This document shows, piece by piece, positions 45,192 through 52,697 of a stretch of 64,000 nucleotides of DNA. The position numbers and the translations under genes are program-made. The first letter of the stretch is position 1. Every line of letters begins with the position of its first letter. Source of the DNA: JBFMFH01 sp040752275 (lineage in GTDB: Bacteria; Acidobacteriota; Vicinamibacteria; Vicinamibacterales; JAKQTR01); NCBI GenBank assembly GCA_040752275.1, contig JBFMFH010000022.1, forward strand, positions 1-64,000, read 5' to 3'. The notes under the pieces were generated by a model. It had not been told where the DNA came from. It did no database searches and saw only the letters and a list, made by a program, of their open reading frames with translations.

Positions 45192-45883
45192 CGTGCCTGG
45201 TATGCGGCGGCGAGATGCGAGTTGAGACCAGCAACTTCCGTTACACGGCGTCAGGCTTGCCGAACGTGACGCTTGTCGGGGTGGAGATCCGCCGGTGTCG
45301 TCAGTGTGGCGAGAGCGAAGTGGGGATCCCGAATATTGAAGGTCTTCATCGGACGCTGGCGGAAATGATCACGCGCCAGCGTGGTCAACTGACCCCGGCG
45401 GAGATCAAGTTCCTACACAAGTACCTCGGGCTGTCCGGGGTGGATTTCGCCCGGCACATGGGTGTGACTCCGGAAACGGTCTCCCGCTGGGAGAAAGGAA
45501 CGCTGCGGATGGGGACGACCGCCGGGCGGTTGCTTCGGTGGCTCGTCGCGACAAGAGAGCCCGCGAGTGCCTATCCGATCGACATGTTCACCGGGGACCG
45601 CGCACCCTCGTCTGCATCGGACCGTCTTGGTGTGTCGCTGTTTGGCTCCCTTTGGCGGGAAGCTCGAGGCTCGTCACACGGTGAGATTCCAATTCTGCGG
45701 GACGTTTCCCAGTTGGGGTGCCTCGAGGAGTTCGCATCGACAGCGAGGGCGGATGTCCTGGGGGGGCTGGGCGTGTTCGGTGTCGTTGAAGCGGATTTCA
45801 CTCCAGAGGTTGCCGGGACCCTGGCGTTCATGAAGCCGGGCCGTGTGCGACCTGGGACATCGCGCCATTCGGCCACGGCCTAG
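45188..45883 (+). CDS. MqsA-type antitoxin (YgiT zinc finger plus HTH) with long C-terminal extension
   Basis: A 231-residue protein. The N-terminal zinc finger has MTCLVCGGEM and RRCRQCGESE, two CxxC pairs. It is followed by a helical HTH domain (LTPAEIKFLHKYLGLSGVDF, then HMGVTPETVSRWEKGTLRMG). Antitoxins of this type usually end soon after the HTH, near 130-160 residues. Here about 95 extra residues follow (from about 135) with no recognisable fold, so either the family is extended or a frameshift lies near base 45,600. It should neutralise the DUF4258 partner and bind the operator at 44856-44890. Confidence 0.8.
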   Translation: MTCLVCGGEMRVETSNFRYTASGLPNVTLVGVEIRRCRQCGESEVGIPNIEGLHRTLAEMITRQRGQLTPAEIKFLHKYLGLSGVDFARHMGVTPETVSRWEKGTLRMGTTAGRLLRWLVATREPASAYPIDMFTGDRAPSSASDRLGVSLFGSLWREARGSSHGEIPILRDVSQLGCLEEFASTARADVLGGLGVFGVVEADFTPEVAGTLAFMKPGRVRPGTSRHSATA

Positions 45884-45901
45884 GTAGTTGGAGCAAGGAA
45901 C

Positions 45902-46180
45902 ATGGCAGAGACGACGCAGGTTTCCTTCACACACAAGGAGATCGCCGAGATCCTCGTGAGGAGCAGAGGTATTCATGAGGGATTCTGGGGCATCTTCGTC
46001 CGGTTCGGACTCCGGGGTGCAAACGTGGGGAACTCGGATTCTGACCTGATGCCGGCTGCGATTGTGCCGATCGTGGAGGTAGGGCTGCAGCGCTTTGAGA
46101 AGGAGAACAATCTCTCCGTCGATGCGGCTAAGGTGAACCCTGAACATGCCGGGGAGCGCTCGAAGCGCAGGAGACGGTAG
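45902..46180 (+). CDS. Small conserved hypothetical protein
   Basis: A 92-residue protein starting MAETTQVSFTHKEIAEILVR, with a middle GFWGIFVRFGLRGANVGNSD and a C-terminal NNLSVDAAKVNPEHAGE and basic tail. I recall similar proteins in many bacteria with no known function. GGAGCAAGG precedes the ATG. It follows the antitoxin by 18 nt and could be in the same transcript, but its promoter and role are unknown. Confidence 0.65.
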   Translation: MAETTQVSFTHKEIAEILVRSRGIHEGFWGIFVRFGLRGANVGNSDSDLMPAAIVPIVEVGLQRFEKENNLSVDAAKVNPEHAGERSKRRRR

Positions 46181-46426
46181 CCTGCAGCCCGCTGGGCGCC
46201 TCCCTGGTTCACTCTCGAGCGAGTCGGCCGCTCGGTCTCCCTTGGCCGGTTGGGGCGAGCACTCCCATCCTCCTTGCGCGGGAGATCGGGTCGCGAGTGT
46301 GGCTCGTCGACCGACCGATGGCGGCAGCCGCGTCCACGACGGGACGTCTGCTGCCGGCCGCCATGGCGGAGGCAGAGTGCGTTGGGCGCGATTAGGGCAC
46401 ACCGGCAAGAAGCGAAGAGAGTACGC
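46181..46426. other. Non-coding gap between the accessory segment and the tRNA terminator
   Basis: No start with a family-like protein, RNA fold or promoter was recognised. The stretch is GC-rich and ends at the hairpin of the tRNA-Ala unit. Confidence 0.4.
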
Positions 46427-46458
46427 AAGAAAGGCCCGGCCGTAACCGGGCCTTTCTT
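46427..46458. terminator. Intrinsic terminator downstream of tRNA-Ala
   Basis: A 13-bp perfect inverted repeat (AAGAAAGGCCCGG at 46427-46439 with its complement at 46446-46458) encloses a 6-nt loop, and ends with TTTCTT on either strand. It follows the tRNA by 12 nt on the minus strand and could also stop plus-strand transcription. Confidence 0.75.
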
Positions 46459-46470
46459 CGGCACCTCCGA

Positions 46471-46546
<76 letters not shown>

Positions 46547-46666
46547 AAGCGAACCCTGGAAGTGTAACATGCGCGGCCGACGCCGCGCCAACGTGCGGAC
46601 TCTCACTCGGGCGTTCTCGGTACCTCAATCTGGATGTCCGCGTCCGCGGCCATGACGTTCCGGCAG

Positions 46667-46694
46667 CCCGAACCCCGGATCCCGAATCCCGGCC
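46667..46694. repeat. Heptamer repeat block at the frr 3' end
   Basis: Four in-phase units, CCCGAAC, CCCGGAT, CCCGAAT and CCCGGCC, end 19 nt beyond the frr stop codon. The unit is the same as at 3169-3189 and the GAATCCC unit at 62192-62226. Confidence 0.6.
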
Positions 46695-46712
46695 CATCGC
46701 CCCCGGGCCGTC

Positions 46713-47282
46713 CTACTTTCCCAGCAACTCCGTATCCTTCTTCCTCTGCAACTCCTCGATCAGGTGGATGTGCTGGTCGGTGGTCTTCTGGACCTCGTCG
46801 AGCCCCTTCCGCTCCTCGTCTTCCGAAACGAGCTTGTCCTTGAGCATCTTCTTGAGCCGGTCGTTGGCGTCGCGGCGCACCTGCCGCACGCTGTTGCGGC
46901 TGTCCTCCGCCATGCGGTGCACGTGCTTCGAGAGTTCCTTCCGGCGCTCCTCGGTCAGGGCCGGGATCGGGATCCGGACCAGCTTGCCGTCGTTGCTCGG
47001 GTTGAGCCCGAGGTCCGATGCGCGGATGGCCTTCTCGATCACGCCGAGCAGGGAGGAATCGAATGGCTGCGCCATAATCGTCATCGGGTCGGGCACCGAC
47101 AGGGTGGCGACCTGGTTGAGCGGCATCCGCGTGCCGTACGCATCGACGTGCACCGGATCCAGGATGTTGATGGTGGCCCGGCCGGTCCGCACGCCCGCCA
47201 GCTCGTGACGCAGGTGATCGATGACCCCGTCCATGCGCTTCTGGACGTCCGCGTGAAGGCTCTTGAGGTCGATGGCTTCCAT
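46713..47282 (-). CDS. frr: Ribosome recycling factor
   Basis: RRF splits post-termination ribosomes with EF-G. The 189-residue protein has the family features: MDGVIDHLRHELAGVRTGRA at the start, the Pro-rich segment YGTRMPLNQVATLSVPDPMT, SDLGLNPSNDGKLVRIPIPA in the head domain, and ELSKHVHRMAEDSRNSVRQV in the long helices. GGAGAG precedes the ATG. It ends the rplM-rpsI-rpsB-tsf-pyrH-frr run. Confidence 0.97.
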   Translation of the reverse strand: MEAIDLKSLHADVQKRMDGVIDHLRHELAGVRTGRATINILDPVHVDAYGTRMPLNQVATLSVPDPMTIMAQPFDSSLLGVIEKAIRASDLGLNPSNDGKLVRIPIPALTEERRKELSKHVHRMAEDSRNSVRQVRRDANDRLKKMLKDKLVSEDEERKGLDEVQKTTDQHIHLIEELQRKKDTELLGK

Positions 47283-47337
47283 GAGCGTCTCTCCGTGAGT
47301 AGGTACGGGCGCCGACCGAGCGCCCGAGGGACGAACT

Positions 47338-48069
47338 CTACACCGTGACGGTCGTGCCGATGGGCTCGCCGAGGACGGCGCGCTTCATGTTTCCGGGGGT
47401 CTTGAGGTTGAACACCACGATCGGGAGCTTGTTGTCCATGCACAGGGAGACCGCGGTCGCATCCATGACCTTCAAGCCGCGCTCCAGCACGGAGATGTAC
47501 GTGATCTTCTCGAACTTCGTGGCGTCCGCGTGGAGGACCGGGTCGGCCGTGTAGATGCCGTCGACCTTCGTGGCCTTCAGGATGACGTCCGCCTTCATCT
47601 CCATCGCCCTCAAGGCGGCGGCCGTATCGGTCGTGAAGTACGGGTTGCCGGTGCCAGCGGCCAGGAGGACGACGCGGCCCTTCTCGAGGTGGCGCAAGGC
47701 CCGGCGGCGGATGAACGGCTCGGCGACCGATCGCATCTCGATGGCCGTGAGGACCCGCGTCACGACGCCGGCCTCCTCGAGCGCGTCCTGCAACGCGAGC
47801 GCGTTGATGACGGTGGCCAGCATCCCCATGTAATCGGCCTGCGCCCTGTCCATGCCCTTCGCGCTGGCCGCGATGCCGCGGAAGATGTTGCCACCGCCGA
47901 TGACAATGGCGATCTGGACACCCAGTCGCTGGATCTCACCGACCTCGAGGGCGATCTCCCGCGCTACCTCCCGGTCGATACCGAAGGACTGTTCACCCAT
48001 CAGCGCCTCGCCCGACAGTTTCAGGAGAACGCGCCGGTACGCGGCGAGGGGAATCGACGGATCATTCAT
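47338..48069 (-). CDS. pyrH: UMP kinase
   Basis: PyrH phosphorylates UMP to UDP. The 243-residue protein has RRVLLKLSGEALMG, the Gly-rich VQIAIVIGGGNIFRGI, ADYMGMLATVINALALQDAL, GTGNPYFTTDTAAALRAMEM and ILKATKVDGIYTADPV, all standard. No ribosome site precedes the ATG, but a TATAAT box (48080-48085) lies 10 nt upstream, suggesting an internal promoter. It lies between tsf and frr. Confidence 0.97.
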   Translation of the reverse strand: MNDPSIPLAAYRRVLLKLSGEALMGEQSFGIDREVAREIALEVGEIQRLGVQIAIVIGGGNIFRGIAASAKGMDRAQADYMGMLATVINALALQDALEEAGVVTRVLTAIEMRSVAEPFIRRRALRHLEKGRVVLLAAGTGNPYFTTDTAAALRAMEMKADVILKATKVDGIYTADPVLHADATKFEKITYISVLERGLKVMDATAVSLCMDNKLPIVVFNLKTPGNMKRAVLGEPIGTTVTV

Positions 48070-48079
48070 ACCGGGCCGG

Positions 48080-48085
48080 ATTATA
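48080..48085 (-). promoter_or_regulatory. TATAAT -10 box immediately upstream of pyrH
   Basis: A perfect TATAAT on the minus strand ends 10 nt before the pyrH ATG. No good -35 hexamer was found at 16-18 nt. It may give a near-leaderless pyrH-frr transcript. Confidence 0.4.
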
Positions 48086-48134
48086 GATCAGGGCCTCGAT
48101 TTGCCGCGCGACGCTCCTCGTCGGGCGGCCTGGG

Positions 48135-48743
48135 CTAGGCCGACTCGGGTGCCTCCCCGACCTTGAAGCGGGCGAAGCGGGAGACCGAGATGTTCTCTCC
48201 GGTCTTCGCCGTGGCCTGCACCACCAACTGGCCCACCGTCATGTTCGGATCCCGCACGAACGGCTGATCCAGCAACGCAACCTGGGCGTAGAAGGTGCCG
48301 AGTTTCCCTTCGACGATCTTGTCGATGACCTGGGCGGGCTTGCCGGATCCCTCGAACTGGGCGCGGTAGATGGCCCGTTCCTTGTCGAGGACGTCAGAGG
48401 GAATGTCCTCGCGCCGCACGTATTTCGGGTCCTGAGCCGCCACGTGCATCGCGATGTTCTTGACGAGATGCTGGAAGTCCTCGGTCCGGGCGACGAAGTC
48501 GGACTCGCAGTTCACCTCGACGAGAACGCCGATCTTGCCCCCGAGATGGATGTAGCTTCCGACAATGCCCTGCGACGTGGTCCGCCCGGATCGCCTGGCG
48601 GCCTGCGCCATGCCCCGCTTGCGCAGGATCGTGACCGCCTCCTCGATGTTGCCGTTCGCTTCGGTGAGCGCGGTCTTGCACTCCATCATGCCGGCTCCCG
48701 TCGTGTCCCGGAGCGCCTTGACTTGCTGTGCCGTGATCGCCAT
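48135..48743 (-). CDS. tsf: Elongation factor Ts
   Basis: EF-Ts exchanges GDP for GTP on EF-Tu. The 202-residue protein is the short form, with MAITAQQVKALRDTTGAGMM and ECKTALTEANGNIEEAVTIL in the N-terminal UBA-like domain, and EVNCESDFVARTEDFQHLV in the core. The C-terminal coiled-coil module of E. coli EF-Ts is reduced, as in Thermus-like forms. The ATG at 48743 is preceded by GAGGA. It follows rpsB. Confidence 0.96.
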   Translation of the reverse strand: MAITAQQVKALRDTTGAGMMECKTALTEANGNIEEAVTILRKRGMAQAARRSGRTTSQGIVGSYIHLGGKIGVLVEVNCESDFVARTEDFQHLVKNIAMHVAAQDPKYVRREDIPSDVLDKERAIYRAQFEGSGKPAQVIDKIVEGKLGTFYAQVALLDQPFVRDPNMTVGQLVVQATAKTGENISVSRFARFKVGEAPESA

Positions 48744-48815
48744 GGGTATCCTCTGCTTCGCAGTACACAAGAAGCGCCGGCGCGGACGAGGCCGGCCGGC
48801 GCGGAACAGAAACGT

Positions 48816-48838
48816 GCCCGGGCCTCAGGTGCCCGGGC
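48816..48838 (-). other. Hairpin between rpsB and tsf
   Basis: Two copies of the self-complementary 8-mer GCCCGGGC (48816-48823 and 48831-48838) are separated by 7 nt. It lies 2 nt beyond the rpsB stop, where it could lower tsf expression relative to rpsB or stabilise the rpsB end. Confidence 0.45.
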
Positions 48839-48840
48839 CA

Positions 48841-49638
48841 TCAGGCCGTGGCCTGGGTCGACGCTGGCCGAAGGGGCACGGCCTCGGACCGCGGCCGCCG
48901 CTCCGCCGGTCTGGCCCCACCCTCGCCGTCGGTCAGCTCGCCCCGCGCCGATTCGCGCAGGCCGCGGCCCGACAGCACCGCCTCGGCGACGCGGGCGGTG
49001 AACAGCCGGATCGCCCGCAGCGCGTCGTCGTTGCCCGGAATCACGAAGTCGACATCGTCCGGATCGCAGTTCGTATCGACGACGCCGATGACCGGAATCT
49101 TGAGCTTCCTGGCCTCGTCGACGGCGATCTTCTCCTTCTTCGTGTCGATCACGAACACCGCATCGGGCAGCTTCGCCATGTGCCGGATGCCGTCGAGGTT
49201 CTTCTGGATCTTGCGCTTCTCTTTCTCGATCGAGGCGACTTCCTTCTTCGAGAGAGACTCATAACGGCCGTCGGTGCTCATGGCTTCGAGTTCGCGCAAC
49301 CGGCCAAGGCTGCGCTGGATGGTCGTGAAGTTGGTCAGCAGCCCGCCCAGCCATCGCTGGTTGACGAAGTGCATGCCGCACCGCTGGGCCTCTTCCGCCA
49401 CCGCGTCCTGCGCCTGGCGCTTCGTGCCCACGAAGAGGACCGTTCCGCCTTCCGCCGAGATGCTGGCGACGAACTCTTCGGCCTCGCGGAAGAGCCTGGC
49501 TGTCTTGCCCAGGTCGATGATGTAGATGCCGTTCCGCTCGCCGAAGATATAGGGCTTCATCTTCGGGTTCCAGCGCTTCGTCTGATGGCCGAAGTGCACC
49601 CCGGCCTCCAGCAACTCCTTGATGGCGATCCCGCTCAA
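48841..49638 (-). CDS. rpsB: 30S ribosomal protein S2
   Basis: The 265-residue uS2 protein has IKELLEAGVHFGHQTKRWNP, YIFGERNGIYIIDLGKTARL, FVGTKRQAQDAVAEEAQRCG and WLGGLLTNFTTIQRSLGRL, and an Arg/Glu/Pro-rich tail after the core. The start is TTG at 49638 with GGGAGGA 5 nt upstream; no ATG or GTG gives the standard N-terminus. It lies between rpsI and tsf. Confidence 0.96.
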   Translation of the reverse strand: MSGIAIKELLEAGVHFGHQTKRWNPKMKPYIFGERNGIYIIDLGKTARLFREAEEFVASISAEGGTVLFVGTKRQAQDAVAEEAQRCGMHFVNQRWLGGLLTNFTTIQRSLGRLRELEAMSTDGRYESLSKKEVASIEKEKRKIQKNLDGIRHMAKLPDAVFVIDTKKEKIAVDEARKLKIPVIGVVDTNCDPDDVDFVIPGNDDALRAIRLFTARVAEAVLSGRGLRESARGELTDGEGGARPAERRPRSEAVPLRPASTQATA

Positions 49639-49673
49639 AGGTCCTCCCTCGGTACCCGTCAGAACGACGGTCT

Positions 49674-50066
49674 CTACCGCTTGCTGAACTGGAAGCGCTT
49701 GCGCGCTCCGGCCAACCCGTACTTCTTGCGCTCCTTCGCCCGCGCGTCGCGCGTCAGGAGCCCTTCCTTCTTCAACGCCCCGCGCAACTCCGTGTTGTAC
49801 TCGCAGAGCGCCCGTGCGATCCCGAGGCGGATGGCCCCGGCCTGACCGGCCACACCGCCGCCTGCCACCGTCGCCAGCACGTCGAACTTGCCGGCCGTTT
49901 CGGTCAGGACCAGCGGCTGGCGGATTTCCATCCGCAGGACCTCGGTGGGGAAGTAGCTGTCGAAGCTGCGCCGGTTGACGGTGATGGTGCCGGACCCCGG
50001 CCGAAGGAACACCCGGGCGGCTGACGTCTTTCGCCGCCCGGTGGCGTAGTACTGGATGAGCGTCAA
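49674..50066 (-). CDS. rpsI: 30S ribosomal protein S9
   Basis: The 130-residue uS9 protein has YYATGRRKTSAARVFLRPGS, VAGGGVAGQAGAIRLGIARA and the C-terminal KERKKYGLAGARKRFQFSKR that reaches the decoding centre. It starts with TTG at 50066, 1 nt after the rplM stop, with GAGG upstream; the sequence offers no ATG start for the standard N-terminus. It is the second gene of the run. Confidence 0.97.
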   Translation of the reverse strand: MTLIQYYATGRRKTSAARVFLRPGSGTITVNRRSFDSYFPTEVLRMEIRQPLVLTETAGKFDVLATVAGGGVAGQAGAIRLGIARALCEYNTELRGALKKEGLLTRDARAKERKKYGLAGARKRFQFSKR

Positions 50067-50067
50067 G

Positions 50068-50499
50068 TTAGACTACCTCGAGCTTGGTTGGTGTCTGGGC
50101 CGCGTGCGGATGATCCGGACCTGCGTAGACCTTGAGCTTCCGGTACATCGCGTCGCCGAGCTTCGTCTTGGGCAGCATACCCCTGACCGCTTCCTCCACC
50201 ATGCGGATCGGACGGCGCCGGCGGACGTCCTTGGCGCGCTCCTCGCGCAACCCGCCCTCATAACCGCTGTGCCGCCGGTAGATCTTCTGACTGTCCTTCC
50301 GACCCGTCAGCCTGACCTTGTCGGCGTTGACGACCACCACGTGGTCGCCCGTGTCGATGAACGGTGTGTACGCTGGCCGGTGCTTGCCCATCAGCAGGCG
50401 GGCCGCCCGGGTCGCGAGGCGCCCAAGCACCTGGTCTTCAGCGTCGATCACGTGCCAGCGGCGCTCGACGCCTGCGGGTGTCGCGGTAAAGGTACGCAT
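50068..50499 (-). CDS. rplM: 50S ribosomal protein L13
   Basis: The 143-residue uL13 protein has RRWHVIDAEDQVLGRLATRA, GKHRPAYTPFIDTGDHVVVV, the segment QKIYRRHSGYEGGLR and AVRGMLPKTKLGDAMYRKLK, all standard. The ATG at 50499 is chosen over a TTG 6 nt upstream because it gives the usual N-terminus. It is the first gene of the rplM-rpsI-rpsB-tsf-pyrH-frr run, with its own promoter. Confidence 0.97.
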   Translation of the reverse strand: MRTFTATPAGVERRWHVIDAEDQVLGRLATRAARLLMGKHRPAYTPFIDTGDHVVVVNADKVRLTGRKDSQKIYRRHSGYEGGLREERAKDVRRRRPIRMVEEAVRGMLPKTKLGDAMYRKLKVYAGPDHPHAAQTPTKLEVV

Positions 50500-50545
50500 C
50501 TGCAAGTCTCTATCTCACCGTCAATTCCGAGGACGGCAAACCAAA

Positions 50546-50574
50546 ATCGTAACAGCCGGCCCCGCTTCTGTCAA
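50546..50574 (-). promoter_or_regulatory. Sigma-70-type promoter of rplM
   Basis: On the minus strand, a perfect TTGACA (50569-50574) and TACGAT (50546-50551) are 17 nt apart. The -10 box lies 46 nt before the rplM ATG. Both spacing and boxes fit the consensus well. Confidence 0.7.
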
Positions 50575-50780
50575 GGAGTGGCATTCGTCCAATTCCCACT
50601 TCGTGCACCCGCCAGCCCACGAGAACGCCAAGGGTCCCGCCGCCGGCCGCTTCCGTGGCGACGGGTGGTGTGTTCACGCAACTGCGCACCCCTGCCTGTA
50701 GCCGCGAGCGGCTGCCTCCGATAAGTGTAACGACCTGGGGAGGTCGCCTCGGGGGGCGCCGGCAAGCGGGCCCACCTGCG

Positions 50781-50799
50781 TGTGGCAGATCCTGCCACA
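50781..50799. promoter_or_regulatory. 8-3-8 palindrome, possible activator site for the pil promoter
   Basis: TGTGGCAG-ATC-CTGCCACA is a perfect inverted repeat about 180 bp upstream of the predicted pilM transcription start. That distance and symmetry are typical of enhancer sites for NtrC- or PilR-type activators. Which protein binds is unknown. Confidence 0.5.
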
Positions 50800-50941
50800 T
50801 GAGAACTCCCCCGGACGTTGAGATTCCTGCGCGGCGGCTGAGCGTCCGACCGACGGCGGCAGCCGGCGGCCGCGGCCGCTTCGCCGCGTGCGAGCCGAAT
50901 GCCGGCTCGCAACCTCGGCTTCGGACGAGGCCGCGAGCACC

Positions 50942-50956
50942 TGGCATCAGCCTTGC
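50942..50956 (+). promoter_or_regulatory. Sigma-54 (-24/-12) promoter of pilMNOPQ
   Basis: TGGCAT (50942-50947), five bases, then TTGC (50953-50956) matches the sigma-54 consensus with correct GG-to-GC spacing. The predicted start near 50968 gives a 46-nt leader to the pilM GTG. Confidence 0.6.
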
Positions 50957-51013
50957 CGGCGAGATGGCAGGGGAGGGGCTGTCCGACACCTCCGGAAAGG
51001 GGCAGGCACGATC

Positions 51014-52063
51014 GTGTTCGGCAGAGCGAAGGCACTCGTAGGACTCGACATCGGGTCCAGCGCCGTCAAAGCGGTCGAACTCAAGCAGTCCGGCCGATCG
51101 TTGCGCGTCGCTGCGTACGGCACGGAGCCCATCCCTCCCGACAACATCGTCGACGGCGCCGTCATCGATGGGGCCAGCGTGGCGGACGCCGTCCGGCGGC
51201 TGCTCGACCGCGTGACTCCGAAGGCCAAGGAGGTTGTGGCGTCTCTGTCGGGCAACGCCGTCATCGTCAAGAAGATTGGCCTGCCGTTGATGACCGATGA
51301 CGAACTCCGCGAGTCCATCCGCTGGGAAGCGGAGCAATACGTCCCCTTCGACATCCAGGACGTCAACCTCGACTACCAGATCCTCGAGAGTGACCCCGGC
51401 CGCGGGGCGATGGACGTCCTGCTGGTGGCGGCGAAGAAGGAGAAGATCGCCGACTATACCGGCGTCATCGCGCAGGCCGGCCGGACCCCCGTCATCGTGG
51501 ACATCGATGCCTTCGCGCTCCAGAACGCCTACGAGACCAACTACGACGCCGAGCCTGGCGTCGTGACGGTGCTCATGAACATCGGCGCCAGCGGAATCAA
51601 CATCAACATCCTCGCCGGGGCGACGTCGGTCTTCACGCGGGACATCTCGATCGGCGGTACCGCCTACACCGAGGCCGTGCAGCGCGAGTTCGACCTGACC
51701 TACGAGCAGGCCGACCAGTTGAAGCACGGCACGTCAATCGACGGCGTCGGCCCGGACGAGGTGCGGCCCGTGCTGGCGGCCGTGACTGAGAACGTGGTCC
51801 TCGAGGTGCAGAAGACCTTCGACTTCTACCGGGCCACCGCGTCGTCCGATCGACTGGACCGGATCATGGTCTGTGGCGGCGGCGGGCGGCTGGCCGGACT
51901 GCAGTCGGCCCTGCACGAGCGCTTCGGCCTGGCGGTGGAGCCGCTGGATCCGTTCCGCCGGGTGAGCTTCGACGAAGGCAGGTTCGGCCTCTCCAAGAGC
52001 GAGGCCGGGCCGACGGCGGTCGTCGCTGTGGGGCTGGCGCTCAGGCGGAAGGGGGACCGGTGA
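51014..52063 (+). CDS. pilM: Type IV pilus assembly protein PilM
   Basis: PilM is an actin-like cytoplasmic ATPase-fold protein that binds the N-terminus of PilN. The 349-residue protein has KALVGLDIGSSAVKAVELKQ, SGNAVIVKKIGLPLM, the phosphate loop INIGASGININ-like MNIGASGININ, FTRDISIGGTAYTEAVQREF and a late VCGGGGRLAGL. The GTG at 51014 gives the standard MFGRAKALVGLDIGS start. It leads the pil operon; its stop overlaps the pilN start by 4 nt. Confidence 0.95.
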   Translation: MFGRAKALVGLDIGSSAVKAVELKQSGRSLRVAAYGTEPIPPDNIVDGAVIDGASVADAVRRLLDRVTPKAKEVVASLSGNAVIVKKIGLPLMTDDELRESIRWEAEQYVPFDIQDVNLDYQILESDPGRGAMDVLLVAAKKEKIADYTGVIAQAGRTPVIVDIDAFALQNAYETNYDAEPGVVTVLMNIGASGININILAGATSVFTRDISIGGTAYTEAVQREFDLTYEQADQLKHGTSIDGVGPDEVRPVLAAVTENVVLEVQKTFDFYRATASSDRLDRIMVCGGGGRLAGLQSALHERFGLAVEPLDPFRRVSFDEGRFGLSKSEAGPTAVVAVGLALRRKGDR

Positions 52064-52644
52064 TTCGCATCAACCTCCTCGGCCAGCAGGAACGCCCGCG
52101 CGCGAAGCGCCGGGCGGCGGCGGTCACGACCGAGTCCGGTCAGAAGATCGCCGTCGCCTGCAGTCTCGTGCTCGTGCTCGCGGCCCTGGGCGTCGGCTGG
52201 TGGTACTGGTCCCTGTATCAGGAAGGCACGCGCTTGGCCCAGGAGATTGCAGACGCCCAGCAGGAGACGGCGCGCCTGCGCTCCCTCATCGTCCAGGTGC
52301 AGCAGTTCGAGGCCCGGAAGGCCCAGCTGCAGCAGCGGGTCAGCCTCATCGAGCAGCTGCGGAGAGGACAGAGCGGCCCCGTCCACATGCTCGACGAGTT
52401 GAGCCGCGCTTTGCCCGAGATGCTCTGGCTCGTTCAGTTGGAGCAGAAGGGCACGGAATTGACCATCGACGGCCAGTGCACCACCTACACCGCCCTGTCG
52501 GACTTCGTCGACAACCTGGGCGGGTCCGGGTGGTTCACGCGGCCGGTCGAGATCATGGACAGCCAGGTGGAGGGGGCGACGGCCGCAAGCGCCGAACTGA
52601 TCCGCTTCACCGTCAAGGCGCAGTTCGCGCCACCAGGGGGGTAG
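52060..52644 (+). CDS. pilN: Type IV pilus inner membrane protein PilN
   Basis: PilN links PilM to the PilO dimer. The 194-residue protein begins MIRINLLGQQ, the short motif that inserts in PilM, has one membrane helix at about residues 33-52 (IAVACSLVLVLAALGVGWWY), a coiled coil (about 60-105), and a C-terminal ferredoxin-like domain. GTG start overlapping the pilM stop. 53 nt separate it from pilO. Confidence 0.93.
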   Translation: MIRINLLGQQERPRAKRRAAAVTTESGQKIAVACSLVLVLAALGVGWWYWSLYQEGTRLAQEIADAQQETARLRSLIVQVQQFEARKAQLQQRVSLIEQLRRGQSGPVHMLDELSRALPEMLWLVQLEQKGTELTIDGQCTTYTALSDFVDNLGGSGWFTRPVEIMDSQVEGATAASAELIRFTVKAQFAPPGG

Positions 52645-52697
52645 GCGTGCTGATGCGTGGTTACGCGCCCGCGTTTCCCCGAATCGAGACCTGACGT

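Larger units (their letters stand above)
50575..51013. other. Intergenic control region upstream of the pil operon
   Basis: This 439-nt stretch holds no gene. It separates rplM (minus) from pilM (plus). It contains a perfect 8-3-8 palindrome (50781-50799), an imperfect GC-rich hairpin (50905-50938, stems GCTCGC/GCGAGC and CCTCG/CGAGG) and a sigma-54 promoter motif (50942-50956). Confidence 0.6.

Noticed and set aside
50690..50780. Possible riboswitch in the pil upstream region
   Set aside because: Considered c-di-GMP-I and cobalamin types; none of their conserved cores is present, and the stretch lies upstream of the predicted transcription start.
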